Below, piece after piece: positions 33,151-41,814 of a stretch of DNA of 64,000 bases. Numbering within the stretch: position 1 is the first letter of the stretch; each line of letters starts with the position of its first letter. Where the stretch lies: assembly GCA_038534135.1 (NCBI GenBank), contig JBCAXJ010000003.1, forward strand, positions 73,995-137,994. The letters are read 5' to 3'. This stretch comes from Thermohalobaculum sp038534135 (lineage in GTDB: Bacteria > Pseudomonadota > Alphaproteobacteria > Rhodobacterales > Rhodobacteraceae). Under the pieces are notes generated by a model. That model made no database searches and was not told where the DNA came from. It worked only from the letters and a program-made list of their open reading frames with translations. A program made the translations under genes and the position numbers.

Positions 33151-34771
33151 GTGCGCCCTCCTTCAATCGGAACCGCTGGATCTTGCCAGTCTGTGTCTTC
33201 GGCAGTGCCTCGGTGAAGACGACCCGGCGGGGATACTTATACGGCGCGATGGTCGCCTTGACGTGGTCCTGCAACAGCTTGACCAGCGCGTCGTGTGGAG
33301 CAATCCCGTCGCGCAGCACAACATGTGCCTCCACGATCTCTCCACGCTCAAGATCTGGGGCGCCCACGACTGCGCATTCCGCCACATCCGGATGGCCCAA
33401 CAATGCTGCCTCGACCTCGGGACCGGCGATGTTGTAGCCCGCCGAGACGATCATGTCGTCGTTGCGCGCGGCGAAATGGAAGGCCCCGGCCTCATCCTGC
33501 CAGAACGCATCGCCGGTCAGGTTCCAGCCGTCTTGGACATACCCAGCCTGTCGGTCATCGGCGAGATAGCGGCATCCGGTCGGACCGCGAACCGCCAGTC
33601 GTCCGACGGTCCCGCGTGACAGCTCGGTCATCGTTTCGTCCACAATCTTAGCCTCATAGCCCGCCACCGGCCGACCGGTGCACGCGGACGCGTGATCGTC
33701 GAAACGGTTCGTCAGAAAGATGTGCAGCATCTCGGTCGCGCCGATACCATCCAGCATTGGCTTCCCGGTCTTGCGCATCCAATCCTCGTAAACCGGCGCT
33801 GGCAACGTTTCGCCCGCCGAGACGGCCGCGCGCAGCGAGGACAGATCCGCGCCCTCCTCCATCGCGGCCAGCATGGCGCGATAGGCGGTCGGCGCCGTGA
33901 AACACACAGATGCCCGATGGGTCTGGATAATCTCGACCATGTTGGGCGGGCTTGCCTGCTCCAGCAGGCACGCTGTCGCGCCGAAGCGCAGCGGAAAGAC
34001 CGCCAACCCGCCGAGACCAAACGTAAAAGCCAGGGGTGGCGATCCGACAAACACATCGTCGGGCGTGACGCCAAGAACCTCTCGCGCATAGCCGTCCGCG
34101 ATGATCATCAGGTCACGATGGAAGTGCATCGTCGCCTTGGGCGCGCCCGTCGTGCCCGAGGTAAACCCGAGCAACGCGACATCGTCCCGGCCTGTCGCAA
34201 TCGCTTCGAACGTGACTGGTTTGCCGAGCGCCAGCCGGTCCAGCTCTGCATCATGATTGGCGGTGCCGTCAAAGCCGATCACCTTGTCCAGGAACCGGCT
34301 GTCCTTGGCGCAGGCGACCAACTCGTCCATCAGCCGAGTATCGCACAGCGCCAGCGTGATCTCGGCCTTTTCAACGATCTTCGCCAGTTCGCCGGCGCGC
34401 AGCATCGGCATCGTGTTGACCACGACGGCTCCGGCTTTGGTTGCGGCCAACCAGCACGCAACCATCGCCGGGTTGTTGGCGCTGCGGATCAGGACCCGGT
34501 TGCCGGGCACCACACCATAATCCTCGACCAGGGTCCGGGCGATGCGGTTGGTCCAGTCGGTCAATTCCTTGTAGGTGCGCTGGCGTCCATTGCCGATCAG
34601 CGCCACGCGGTCGCCATGGCCTGAAGCGACCTGCTTGTCGGTCAGCTCGACAGCCGCGTTCAGCTGCTCAGGATAGTCGAACCCGTCCAGAGCGAAATCG
34701 GGCCACTGATCCTTCGGCGGCAGGTTGTCCCGGGCGAATGGGTCGACATGAGCAGAGGGGCCAAGCGCCAT
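33143..34771 (-). CDS. 2-aminobenzoate (anthranilate)/benzoate-CoA ligase type
   Basis: This 542-residue acyl-adenylating enzyme has the P-loop-like LLGFTSGTTGAPKATMH, GATEMLHIFL, GWNLTGDAF and the catalytic lysine region PKTQTGKIQRFRL. The overall pattern fits benzoate/2-aminobenzoate-CoA ligases. With tryptophan 2,3-dioxygenase just upstream and the anthraniloyl-CoA monooxygenase/reductase-type fusion in the same cluster, anthranilate is the likely acid. The gene begins 3 bases after the dioxygenase stop, so the pair is co-transcribed. Confidence 0.88.
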   Translation of the reverse strand: MALGPSAHVDPFARDNLPPKDQWPDFALDGFDYPEQLNAAVELTDKQVASGHGDRVALIGNGRQRTYKELTDWTNRIARTLVEDYGVVPGNRVLIRSANNPAMVACWLAATKAGAVVVNTMPMLRAGELAKIVEKAEITLALCDTRLMDELVACAKDSRFLDKVIGFDGTANHDAELDRLALGKPVTFEAIATGRDDVALLGFTSGTTGAPKATMHFHRDLMIIADGYAREVLGVTPDDVFVGSPPLAFTFGLGGLAVFPLRFGATACLLEQASPPNMVEIIQTHRASVCFTAPTAYRAMLAAMEEGADLSSLRAAVSAGETLPAPVYEDWMRKTGKPMLDGIGATEMLHIFLTNRFDDHASACTGRPVAGYEAKIVDETMTELSRGTVGRLAVRGPTGCRYLADDRQAGYVQDGWNLTGDAFWQDEAGAFHFAARNDDMIVSAGYNIAGPEVEAALLGHPDVAECAVVGAPDLERGEIVEAHVVLRDGIAPHDALVKLLQDHVKATIAPYKYPRRVVFTEALPKTQTGKIQRFRLKEGAHA

Positions 34772-34773
34772 GG

Positions 34774-35562
34774 TTAAAGCTCCGTTCTGACGCGCCAGAG
34801 GTCGGGGAACAGCTCGACCTCGAGCATCTTCTTCAGATACCCGACACCCGAGGATCCACCTGTCCCGCGCTTCAATCCAATGACCCGTTCGACAGTCGTC
34901 ACGTGGTTGAACCGCCAGCGCCGGAAATAGTCTTCCAGATCGACCAGTTTCTCGCCCAGGTCATACAGGGTCCAGTGCGCTGTCGGATCCTGGTAGACGG
35001 TCGCCCACAGCGCAATGAGGTCCGGATCCGGCTGATGCGGTCGCGCGCGATCGCGTTCGACATGCGCCGCGGGCAGTTTGTGGCCGCGCCGTGCCGCGCA
35101 GTCCAGCACCGCATCATAGAGCGACGGTGCCGTGAGTTCGGCGGACAGTTGCGCATGGTCTTTCGCGCGATCACGATGCAACCGGACCTTGGCAATGTCA
35201 CGATTGCCCAGCAGGAACACAATCAACCGGTACTGGACGGACTGGAAGCCCGAACTCTGCCCCAACGCTTCGCGGAAGGTGGTGTAGTCGGACGGCGTCA
35301 TGGTCCGCAGAACGTCCCACGCGCTGTTCAATTGCTCGAAGATACGGGCACAGCGGGTGATACCCTTGAAGGCCTCGGTCAGCCGGTCGTCACCGATGGC
35401 CGCACGGGCCGCACCCAATTCATGCAGGATCAGCTTCATCCAAAGCTCCGAGGTTTGATGCTGGATGATGAACAACATCTCGTCCGGTGCGTCCGATAGC
35501 GGCGCCTGGGCGTCGAGGACGCGATCTAATCTAAGGTAGTCGCCGTAATCCATCTCCGGCAT
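34774..35562 (-). CDS. kynA: Tryptophan 2,3-dioxygenase
   Basis: This 262-residue haem enzyme opens the indole ring of tryptophan to give N-formylkynurenine. Diagnostic segments are DYGDYLRLDRVLDAQ, FIIQHQTSELWMKLILHEL, SGFQSVQYRLIVFLLGN and the haem-ligand region RRWRFNHVTTVERVIGLK. Length and motifs are typical, so it should be active. Arylformamidase and kynureninase are not in the window, so the next two steps to anthranilate must be encoded elsewhere. It lies in the MarR-associated minus-strand cluster. Confidence 0.95.
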   Translation of the reverse strand: MPEMDYGDYLRLDRVLDAQAPLSDAPDEMLFIIQHQTSELWMKLILHELGAARAAIGDDRLTEAFKGITRCARIFEQLNSAWDVLRTMTPSDYTTFREALGQSSGFQSVQYRLIVFLLGNRDIAKVRLHRDRAKDHAQLSAELTAPSLYDAVLDCAARRGHKLPAAHVERDRARPHQPDPDLIALWATVYQDPTAHWTLYDLGEKLVDLEDYFRRWRFNHVTTVERVIGLKRGTGGSSGVGYLKKMLEVELFPDLWRVRTEL

Positions 35563-35642
35563 TTCTCACATGGTTTGGGTGCGCGCCCCGTTTGGCGGTG
35601 GAGGGGGCGGGCGGGTGGGCCTCCCGGTCAAACGGGGCGCGA

Positions 35643-36455
35643 TCAATTCCCTTCGAAAACCGGTTTCTCTTTCGCGACGAAGGCGCGGTAGGCGCGTTCG
35701 AAATCCGCCGTCTGCATGCAGATCGCCTGAGCCTGGGCCTCGGCCTCGATCGCCTGTTCCAGCGACATCGACCATTCCTGATTGATCTGGGTCTTCGTGA
35801 TGCCGTGGGCAAAGGTCGGTCCGGCGACAAGGCGCTGAGCGTACGCGACAGCCTCGCTCTCCAGCGCATCCGGATCGACGAGCCGGTTGAACCAGCCCCA
35901 GCGTTCGCCTTCCTCGGCATTGAACGATCGCCCGGTGTAGAGCAAGTCGGCCGCGCGGCCCTGACCGATGATCCGGGGCAGCATCGCGCAGGCCCCCATA
36001 TCACAACCCGCCAGCCCGACACGCGTGAACAGAAACGCCGTCTTGGCGTCGGTTGATCCAAGTCGGATGTCCGAGGCCATTGCAATGATCGCTCCGGCGC
36101 CCACGCAGATGCCGTCCACCGCCGTGATCACCGGGCGTGAGCACCCCAGCATCGCCTTGACCAGATCCCCGGTCATGCGGGTGAATGCCAGCAGGTCCTT
36201 CATATCCATCGCGACCAGCGGGCCGATGATGTCGTGCACATCGCCGCCAGAGCAGAAATTGCCGCCGTTCGACGCGAACACGACCGCGTCCACGTCCTCG
36301 GCATAGGGCAGCGCGCGAAACCAGTCGCGCAGTTCGGCATAGCTGTCGAAGGTCAGCGGGTTCTTGCGGTCCGGCCGGTCGAGTTGCAGCACGGCGACGC
36401 GCCCGTCGATGCGACAGCGAAAGTCTTGTGGGGTCAGGTCCGCCATGGCAGTCAT
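35643..36455 (-). CDS. Enoyl-CoA hydratase/isomerase family protein
   Basis: This 270-residue crotonase has the oxyanion-hole regions NGGNFCSGGDVHD and the second one in ICVGAGAIIAMASDIRL, with the catalytic area FTRVGLAGCDMGACAML. In this island it probably hydrates or opens a CoA thioester formed from reduced anthraniloyl-CoA. ATG 36455 is supported by AAAGGA and overlaps the MarR stop as ATGA. It precedes the dioxygenase gene by 80 bases. Confidence 0.88.
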   Translation of the reverse strand: MTAMADLTPQDFRCRIDGRVAVLQLDRPDRKNPLTFDSYAELRDWFRALPYAEDVDAVVFASNGGNFCSGGDVHDIIGPLVAMDMKDLLAFTRMTGDLVKAMLGCSRPVITAVDGICVGAGAIIAMASDIRLGSTDAKTAFLFTRVGLAGCDMGACAMLPRIIGQGRAADLLYTGRSFNAEEGERWGWFNRLVDPDALESEAVAYAQRLVAGPTFAHGITKTQINQEWSMSLEQAIEAEAQAQAICMQTADFERAYRAFVAKEKPVFEGN

Positions 36456-36919
36456 TCGGATGTCCTTTTGTCCAGGCGTGTCGCGATACGGCGCAGAGCA
36501 TCAGCCATCTGGTCCGCCTCACCGCCGCTCAGGCCACCCAGCATCTCGTCGATCCAGCCTTCATGAATGTCGGCCATCTCCGAGAAGCTGGACCGTCCCT
36601 CGCCGGTTAGCCGCACCTGCATGGCGCGGCGATCCCCGGGGACCGCGAGCCGCTCGACCAGACCGTCATGTACCAGCCTGTCGACGATGCCCGTGACGTT
36701 GCCGTTTGAAACGCGGAGCTGGCCGGAAAGCTCCGACATCTTAAGCCCCTCCGGCACGCGGTGCAGAGCCGCCATCACATCGAAGCGGGGCAGGGTGGTG
36801 TCATGCGCGCGGCGCAGGTTCTCGCGGACCTCGCCGTCGATCGTACGCGTCACCCGCAGGAGCCGCAGCCAGAGCCGCAGGCGCGCCTTCGAGCCAGGAT
36901 CGGGCGATGTGTCCTTCAT
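36452..36919 (-). CDS. MarR-family transcriptional regulator
   Basis: This 155-residue winged-helix regulator has the core helices LSGQLRVSNGNVTGIVDRLV and the wing LVERLAVPGDRRAMQVRLT. MarR proteins in aromatic-acid clusters usually repress the pathway and release DNA on binding the CoA-thioester. Two copies of an inverted repeat CGTTC-N4-GAAC[G/C] before the SDR gene are its likely operators. GAGGAC precedes ATG 36919. It is translationally coupled to the hydratase gene. Confidence 0.9.
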   Translation of the reverse strand: MKDTSPDPGSKARLRLWLRLLRVTRTIDGEVRENLRRAHDTTLPRFDVMAALHRVPEGLKMSELSGQLRVSNGNVTGIVDRLVHDGLVERLAVPGDRRAMQVRLTGEGRSSFSEMADIHEGWIDEMLGGLSGGEADQMADALRRIATRLDKRTSE

Positions 36920-36970
36920 CCGTTTGTCCTCGCGGCGCTAAACCCCAGCCGTTCGCACCGGGGCTGAGCG

Positions 36971-36992
36971 GTCCCGGGTCTTCGCCCGGGAC
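36971..36992. repeat. Dispersed GC-rich palindrome
   Basis: GTCCCGGG-N6-CCCGGGAC in the opposite orientation to the copies at 7110-7165 (loop TCTTCG instead of CGAAGA). It lies between the SDR stop and the MarR start and may end or attenuate transcripts from the SDR gene. Confidence 0.8.
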
Positions 36993-37010
36993 AGCACGCG
37001 GCCGGGCGGC

Positions 37011-37757
37011 TCACACCTGGCCCCCGTTGATCGGGACCGCCACACCCGTGACAGCGCCCGAGCCGGGACCACAAAGCCAGAGCGCTGCCGCCGCGACCTC
37101 GTCCACGGTGATCAGCCGGCCGAACGGGTTCAACTTCGCCAGTTCCTGCCGCGCGTCGTCGTCCGACAGGCCGGTCTTCGAGGTGATGTTGGCCGCCCCA
37201 CGGTCGACAATCGGCGTCTCGACATAGCCGGGGCAGATCGCATTGACGGTGACGCCCTTGGTCATGACCTCGTCCGAGACCGATTTGACCAGACCCAGCA
37301 CCCCGTGCTTCGACGCCGCGTAGGCACCGCCATACTTGAAACCGTGAAGCCCTGCGACCGAGGAGATCGCGATCGCTCGTCCCCAGCCGCGTTCGGCCAT
37401 CCCGGGCACCGTCTCACGCAGGCACAGCATCACACCGGTCAGGTTCGTCGCGATCACATGGTTCCACCAGTCCAGCGTTGTCTTCTTCAGGGGCTGCGTC
37501 TCGGCGACACCGGCGTTGGCGATCACGATGTCGATTGGACCCACATCGGCGATGGCTTGAACGACGGAGTTTTCGTCCGTCACATCCATCAGCGCGGATC
37601 GAATGCGGGGCGACTGCGCCTCGATATTCTCCAACGGAGCTTCGCGCCGCCCGGTGATCGTGACGTCGGCGCCCTGCTCCGCCAGGCCGAGCGCGATCGC
37701 GGCCCCGATGCCGGTTCCGCCGCCGGTCACAAAGGCTGTCTTACCCGCAAGGGTCAT
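37011..37757 (-). CDS. SDR-family 3-hydroxyacyl-CoA dehydrogenase-like oxidoreductase
   Basis: This 248-residue SDR has TGGGTGIG, IANAGV, the Ser in AISSVAG, YAASKHG (YxxxK) and the end GVAVPINGGQV. It resembles the 3-hydroxyacyl-CoA/3-hydroxybutyrate dehydrogenases encoded with anthraniloyl-CoA genes, so it probably oxidises a hydroxy-CoA intermediate. ATG 37757 follows AGGAGG. Two operator-like repeats lie within 75 bases upstream. Confidence 0.87.
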   Translation of the reverse strand: MTLAGKTAFVTGGGTGIGAAIALGLAEQGADVTITGRREAPLENIEAQSPRIRSALMDVTDENSVVQAIADVGPIDIVIANAGVAETQPLKKTTLDWWNHVIATNLTGVMLCLRETVPGMAERGWGRAIAISSVAGLHGFKYGGAYAASKHGVLGLVKSVSDEVMTKGVTVNAICPGYVETPIVDRGAANITSKTGLSDDDARQELAKLNPFGRLITVDEVAAAALWLCGPGSGAVTGVAVPINGGQV

Positions 37758-37789
37758 TGCAAACCTCCTGAAATCCGTCGAGCGCGGTC

Positions 37790-37830
37790 CGTTCTGACGA
37801 ACCGACAAACACGATCCGTTCTGACGAACG
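37790..37830. promoter_or_regulatory. Pair of operator-like inverted repeats, probable MarR sites
   Basis: CGTTCTGACGAACC (37790-37803) and CGTTCTGACGAACG (37817-37830) are near-identical CGTTC-N4-GAAC[G/C] palindromes whose centres are 27 bases apart. They lie between the monooxygenase fusion and the SDR gene, about 30-70 bases before the SDR start. Two close copies of the same palindrome are typical of a repressor site. Confidence 0.6.
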
Positions 37831-37860
37831 CATAACAGAGACTTCGATGATCGTGCTTCA

Positions 37861-40149
37861 TCACACCCGCCCCACCTGCACCTCGCGGTCGGCCAGCCGC
37901 CAGGCCTGATCCCGGCCTGCCTCATACGGTTTTGGCCAGTGCGCCTGCCGGTCACCGATCTGAGAACCCGCCCGAAGTGTCCAATAGGGGTCGGCCAGAT
38001 GCGGCCTCGCCAGACAGACCAGGTCCGCGCGGCCCGCCATCAGGATCGAGTTCACGTGATCCGGCTCGTAGATATTGCCGACCGCCATGGTCGCGACGCC
38101 GCGTTCGTTGCGGATGCGGTCGCTGAACGGCGTCTGGAACATCCGTCCATAGACCGGCTTGGCCTGGGTCGAGGTTTGCCCGGCCGAGACATCGATGATG
38201 TCAGCTCCGGCTTCGGTGAAGGCCACCGCAATCAGTTCGGACTCCTCTGGCGTCACACCGTCATCGCCGGCCCAGTCGGATGCCGAGATGCGCACGGACA
38301 TCGGCTTCGCCTCGGGCCAGACCGCTCGCATGGCCGCGAACACCTCCAGCGGATAGCGCAGCCGGTTCTCCAACGAGCCGCCATAGTCATCGTCACGCAC
38401 ATTCGACAGCGGCGAGATGAAAGACGAAATCAGGTACCCATGTGCGGCGTGCAACTCTGCCATATCGAACCCGGCCCGCTCCGCCATCGCGGTCGCAGAA
38501 ACGAATTGCGCGCGGACCAGATCCATGTCGCCCCGGTCCATTGCCTTGGGTACGGTATTGCGATCCGACCACGGAATGGCCGAGGCTGACAGCAACGGCC
38601 AGTTGCCATCGTTCAGCGGCGCGTCCATCTCTTCCCAGCCGACCTGCGTCGAACCCTTGCGCCCGGCATGCCCGATCTGCGCACAAATCTTGGCACCTGT
38701 TTCAGCGTGGATGAAATCGGTGATGCGCGTCCACGCGACCTCGTGCTCTGGCGCATACAATCCCGGACAGCCCGGCGTGATCCGTCCTTCGGCCGAAACG
38801 CAGGTCATCTCGACATAGACCAGCCCCGCGCCGCCCTTGGCCCGCTCGCCATAATGCACCAGGTGCCAGTCGGTCGGGCACCCGTCGATGGCTTTGTATT
38901 GCGCCATCGGTGAGACGACGATCCGGTTGTCCAACTCCAACCCGCGCAAGCGGTACGGCGCGAACATCGGCGCGCGCACCGGCGCATTATCTGACACGCC
39001 CGCCTGTTTCTGGAACCAGCCTTCGGCATCGCGCAGCCATTGCGCATCGCGCAGGCGCAGGTTCTCGTGGCTGATCCGCTGCGAGCGCGTCAGCAGCGAA
39101 TAATTGAACTGCACAGGGTCCAGATCGAGATACCGCTCGACATCCTCGAACCATTCCATGCTGTTGCGCGCCGCCGATTGCAGCCGCAGGACCTCAAGGC
39201 GCCGCTCCTCCTGATAGCGCTCGAAGGCCTTTTCGCGGGGCAGGGTGGTCAGATACTCGGCCAGCGCGATCGCAGATTCCAGGGCCAGCTTGGTGCCCGA
39301 GCCGATCGAAAAATGCGCCGTTGCAGCCGCATCCCCCATCAGCACGACGTTCTTGTGATACCAGCGCTGGCACAGCACGCGCGGGAAATTCAGCCAGGCC
39401 GAGCCGCGAATGTGGCTCGCGTTGGTCATCAGTGCGTTGCCGCCCAGGTGATCGGCAAAGATCTCCTCGCAGACGGCGATGCACTCGGCCTGAGACATCT
39501 CACCGAACCCGTAGGCAGCGTAGGTCTCCGGCGCGCACTCGACAATGAAGGTCGCGGTGTCGGCATCGAACTGGTAGGCGTGTGCCCAGACCCAGCCCTT
39601 GGCCGTCTTCTCGAAGATGAAGGTGAAGGCATCGTCGAACTTCTGGTGCGTGCCGAGCCAGACAAAGTGCAGCTTGCGCGTATCGATCTCGGGCTCGAAT
39701 GTCTCGGCGAACTCCATGCGCGTTCTGGAATTCAGGCCATCGCAAGCGACGACGATGTCGAACGCGCTTTGATAGGCCGAGGCGCTCTCGACCTCGGTCT
39801 CGAACCGCAACTCCACACCCAGCTCCCGCGCCCGGTCCTGCAGAAGCAGCAGCAACGTCTTGCGTCCGATCCCGCAGAACCCGTGGCCCGAGGATTTCGT
39901 TGTCACCCCGGCGTGATGGACGGCAATGTCATCCCAATAGGCGAAGTGTTCGCGGATCGCCGCGGCGGAAGGCCGGTCATTGACCGCCAAATTGTCGAGG
40001 GTTTCGTCCGACAGAACCACGCCCCAGCCGAACGTGTCGTCCGGGCGATTGCGCTCGATCACCGTGACCTCCGAGCCCGGGTCGCGCAGTTTCATCGAGA
40101 TGCCGAAGTACAGGCCCGCCGGGCCGCCGCCGAGACACGCGATCTTCAT
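37861..40149 (-). CDS. Anthraniloyl-CoA monooxygenase/reductase-type flavoprotein fusion
   Basis: The 762-residue protein joins two flavin enzymes. Residues 1 to about 390 are a class A monooxygenase (IACLGGGPAGLYFGISMKL, LMGDAAATAHFSIGSGTKLA). From about residue 395 an Old Yellow Enzyme domain follows (LDNRIVVSPMAQY, QIGHAGRKGST, MAELHAAHGYLISSFISPLS). This exact fusion is the 2-aminobenzoyl-CoA monooxygenase/reductase of aerobic anthranilate breakdown, which hydroxylates and then reduces the ring of anthraniloyl-CoA. It heads the minus-strand island. The upstream 200 bases are AT-rich and probably hold the promoter. Confidence 0.93.
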   Translation of the reverse strand: MKIACLGGGPAGLYFGISMKLRDPGSEVTVIERNRPDDTFGWGVVLSDETLDNLAVNDRPSAAAIREHFAYWDDIAVHHAGVTTKSSGHGFCGIGRKTLLLLLQDRARELGVELRFETEVESASAYQSAFDIVVACDGLNSRTRMEFAETFEPEIDTRKLHFVWLGTHQKFDDAFTFIFEKTAKGWVWAHAYQFDADTATFIVECAPETYAAYGFGEMSQAECIAVCEEIFADHLGGNALMTNASHIRGSAWLNFPRVLCQRWYHKNVVLMGDAAATAHFSIGSGTKLALESAIALAEYLTTLPREKAFERYQEERRLEVLRLQSAARNSMEWFEDVERYLDLDPVQFNYSLLTRSQRISHENLRLRDAQWLRDAEGWFQKQAGVSDNAPVRAPMFAPYRLRGLELDNRIVVSPMAQYKAIDGCPTDWHLVHYGERAKGGAGLVYVEMTCVSAEGRITPGCPGLYAPEHEVAWTRITDFIHAETGAKICAQIGHAGRKGSTQVGWEEMDAPLNDGNWPLLSASAIPWSDRNTVPKAMDRGDMDLVRAQFVSATAMAERAGFDMAELHAAHGYLISSFISPLSNVRDDDYGGSLENRLRYPLEVFAAMRAVWPEAKPMSVRISASDWAGDDGVTPEESELIAVAFTEAGADIIDVSAGQTSTQAKPVYGRMFQTPFSDRIRNERGVATMAVGNIYEPDHVNSILMAGRADLVCLARPHLADPYWTLRAGSQIGDRQAHWPKPYEAGRDQAWRLADREVQVGRV

Positions 40150-40343
40150 CCAGGGTCCTCCTGTGATCCACGCAAGATCACGATAACCGTCAACTTCAAT
40201 ATTTCAAGCTTAAAGTTTCTGATCTGAAGCAACCCGTCATCCACCGCAATGTTCAGAACACGTCAGACCTCATGTCGGAAACCGTCGAGTCGGCAGCCAT
40301 TGCGTCGGTATCCTGCGCAGAAGACTGTTTCGGAGGGACGTTC

Positions 40344-41660
40344 ATGTCCGCGATTGCAAGGCTGGGTCCGTTCGTTTCCAAAGGGTGCGCAACCGACGAT
40401 CCGACGCTGCGCCAGCGCGTGGTCGATGCCTTTGTCGACACCATCGGTTGCATGTCGGTGGGTGCCCGCGCCGAAGCCGTGCAGGGTCTTTGCCGTGCGT
40501 TCGAGCCGATCGCACCCGGCACGTCGCCGGTCTTCGGGACACCGGTGACGCTTGGCCCGGCGATGGCCGCACTGGTAAACGGTGCCTCGGCCCACGCCTG
40601 GGATCTCGATGATTGGGAGGATATGGGCAACACCCATCCCTCGGCGGCTCTGGTGCCTGCGATCCTGGCCGCAGCCAGCCTGCGCAGGTGCAGTGGAGAA
40701 CGCGCGCTGACTGCGTATGCGACGGGGTTCGAGGTGATCGCGCGGCTCGGCGCCATGGCGACGTTGGGACACTACCAAGCGGGCTTTCATGTGACTGGAA
40801 CGCTTGGCGCCCTCGGGGCCGCAGCGGCCGTCGCGCATCTGATGCGGCTGGATGCGGATCAATCAGGCCATGCCGTGGCCCTGGCAGCGTCGCAGGCCAT
40901 GGGGTTGACCGCACAGTTCGGCTCGGACGCCAAGGCACTTCAGGCAGGCTTGGCCGCGAAGGCCGGGTTGCTGTCGGCGCAGATGGCCGCGGCTGGCATT
41001 CGCGGCAAAGAGACTGTGCTCGACGCGCCGCGCGGGTTCTTCGCGGCCCTCTGTCCAGGATGGGAAAGCGATACGTCGCATCTCGACCGGCTTGGTGATC
41101 CGCCCGCGTTGCTCGAGGGCGGCATCTACGTCAAGCGCCACCCATCCTGTGCGTACACCCACCGGTTGATCTCGTGCGCCGAGATCATAGCCCGGACACC
41201 GGATTTCGCACCGGAGGCGATCACCGCAGTGACCGCCATCCTGCCCGACTTCCACCATGCGATCCTTCCCTACGCGGAACCGCAGACCCGAACGGAGGCT
41301 CTGTTCAGCCTGGAGTTCTGCATCTCCCAGACACTGCTGGGGCGGGGTGTCTCGCTTGGTGCGCTCGAGCGGGCTGCGTGGCGGGATGCGGACGGGCGGG
41401 CCTTGCGCCAGCGGATGACGGTCCGGCCCGAACCGGCGCGCAATCCGCACATGCCGATCGATCCCGAGCAACCCGACAGGCTGCTGGTCACGTGCGGGGA
41501 TCGCACATTCGCGGCAGAGTGCGCCTGGCCCGAGGGGGCTCCGGCAAGATCCCTCGGCGCGGACGGGATCGCCGCCAAGTTCCCCGACCTTCCAATCGAT
41601 GCGCTCAGCGGCTGGACCGACGCCGGGGACGTCGCGGAATACGTCGCAAGCGTGTGCTGA
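40344..41660 (+). CDS. MmgE/PrpD family protein
   Basis: This 438-residue protein matches the MmgE/PrpD fold: VVDAFVDTIGCMSVG, ALVNGASAHAWDLDDWEDM, GTLGALGAAAAVAHL and the C-terminal domain with KRHPSCAYTHRLI. Known relatives dehydrate 2-methylcitrate or isomerise cis-aconitate, but many members have other or unknown substrates. ATG 40344 is preferred for its GGAGGG site; ATG 40272 would add 24 residues unlike the family. It stands alone, divergent from the anthraniloyl-CoA island. Confidence 0.85.
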   Translation: MSAIARLGPFVSKGCATDDPTLRQRVVDAFVDTIGCMSVGARAEAVQGLCRAFEPIAPGTSPVFGTPVTLGPAMAALVNGASAHAWDLDDWEDMGNTHPSAALVPAILAAASLRRCSGERALTAYATGFEVIARLGAMATLGHYQAGFHVTGTLGALGAAAAVAHLMRLDADQSGHAVALAASQAMGLTAQFGSDAKALQAGLAAKAGLLSAQMAAAGIRGKETVLDAPRGFFAALCPGWESDTSHLDRLGDPPALLEGGIYVKRHPSCAYTHRLISCAEIIARTPDFAPEAITAVTAILPDFHHAILPYAEPQTRTEALFSLEFCISQTLLGRGVSLGALERAAWRDADGRALRQRMTVRPEPARNPHMPIDPEQPDRLLVTCGDRTFAAECAWPEGAPARSLGADGIAAKFPDLPIDALSGWTDAGDVAEYVASVC

Positions 41661-41814
41661 TCGCGCCCGCCTTGGCCGCCCGTCGCATACATGATGGCTC
41701 TCAGCGCCTCAAGAATTGACCTCGACGCCTGCAGAAATGCCGCTAATCTCCCTCACGTTGAACGCGCCGTAACACAACAGAACGATGCGCGGAATGATCA
41801 AGGGAGAAGACCTG

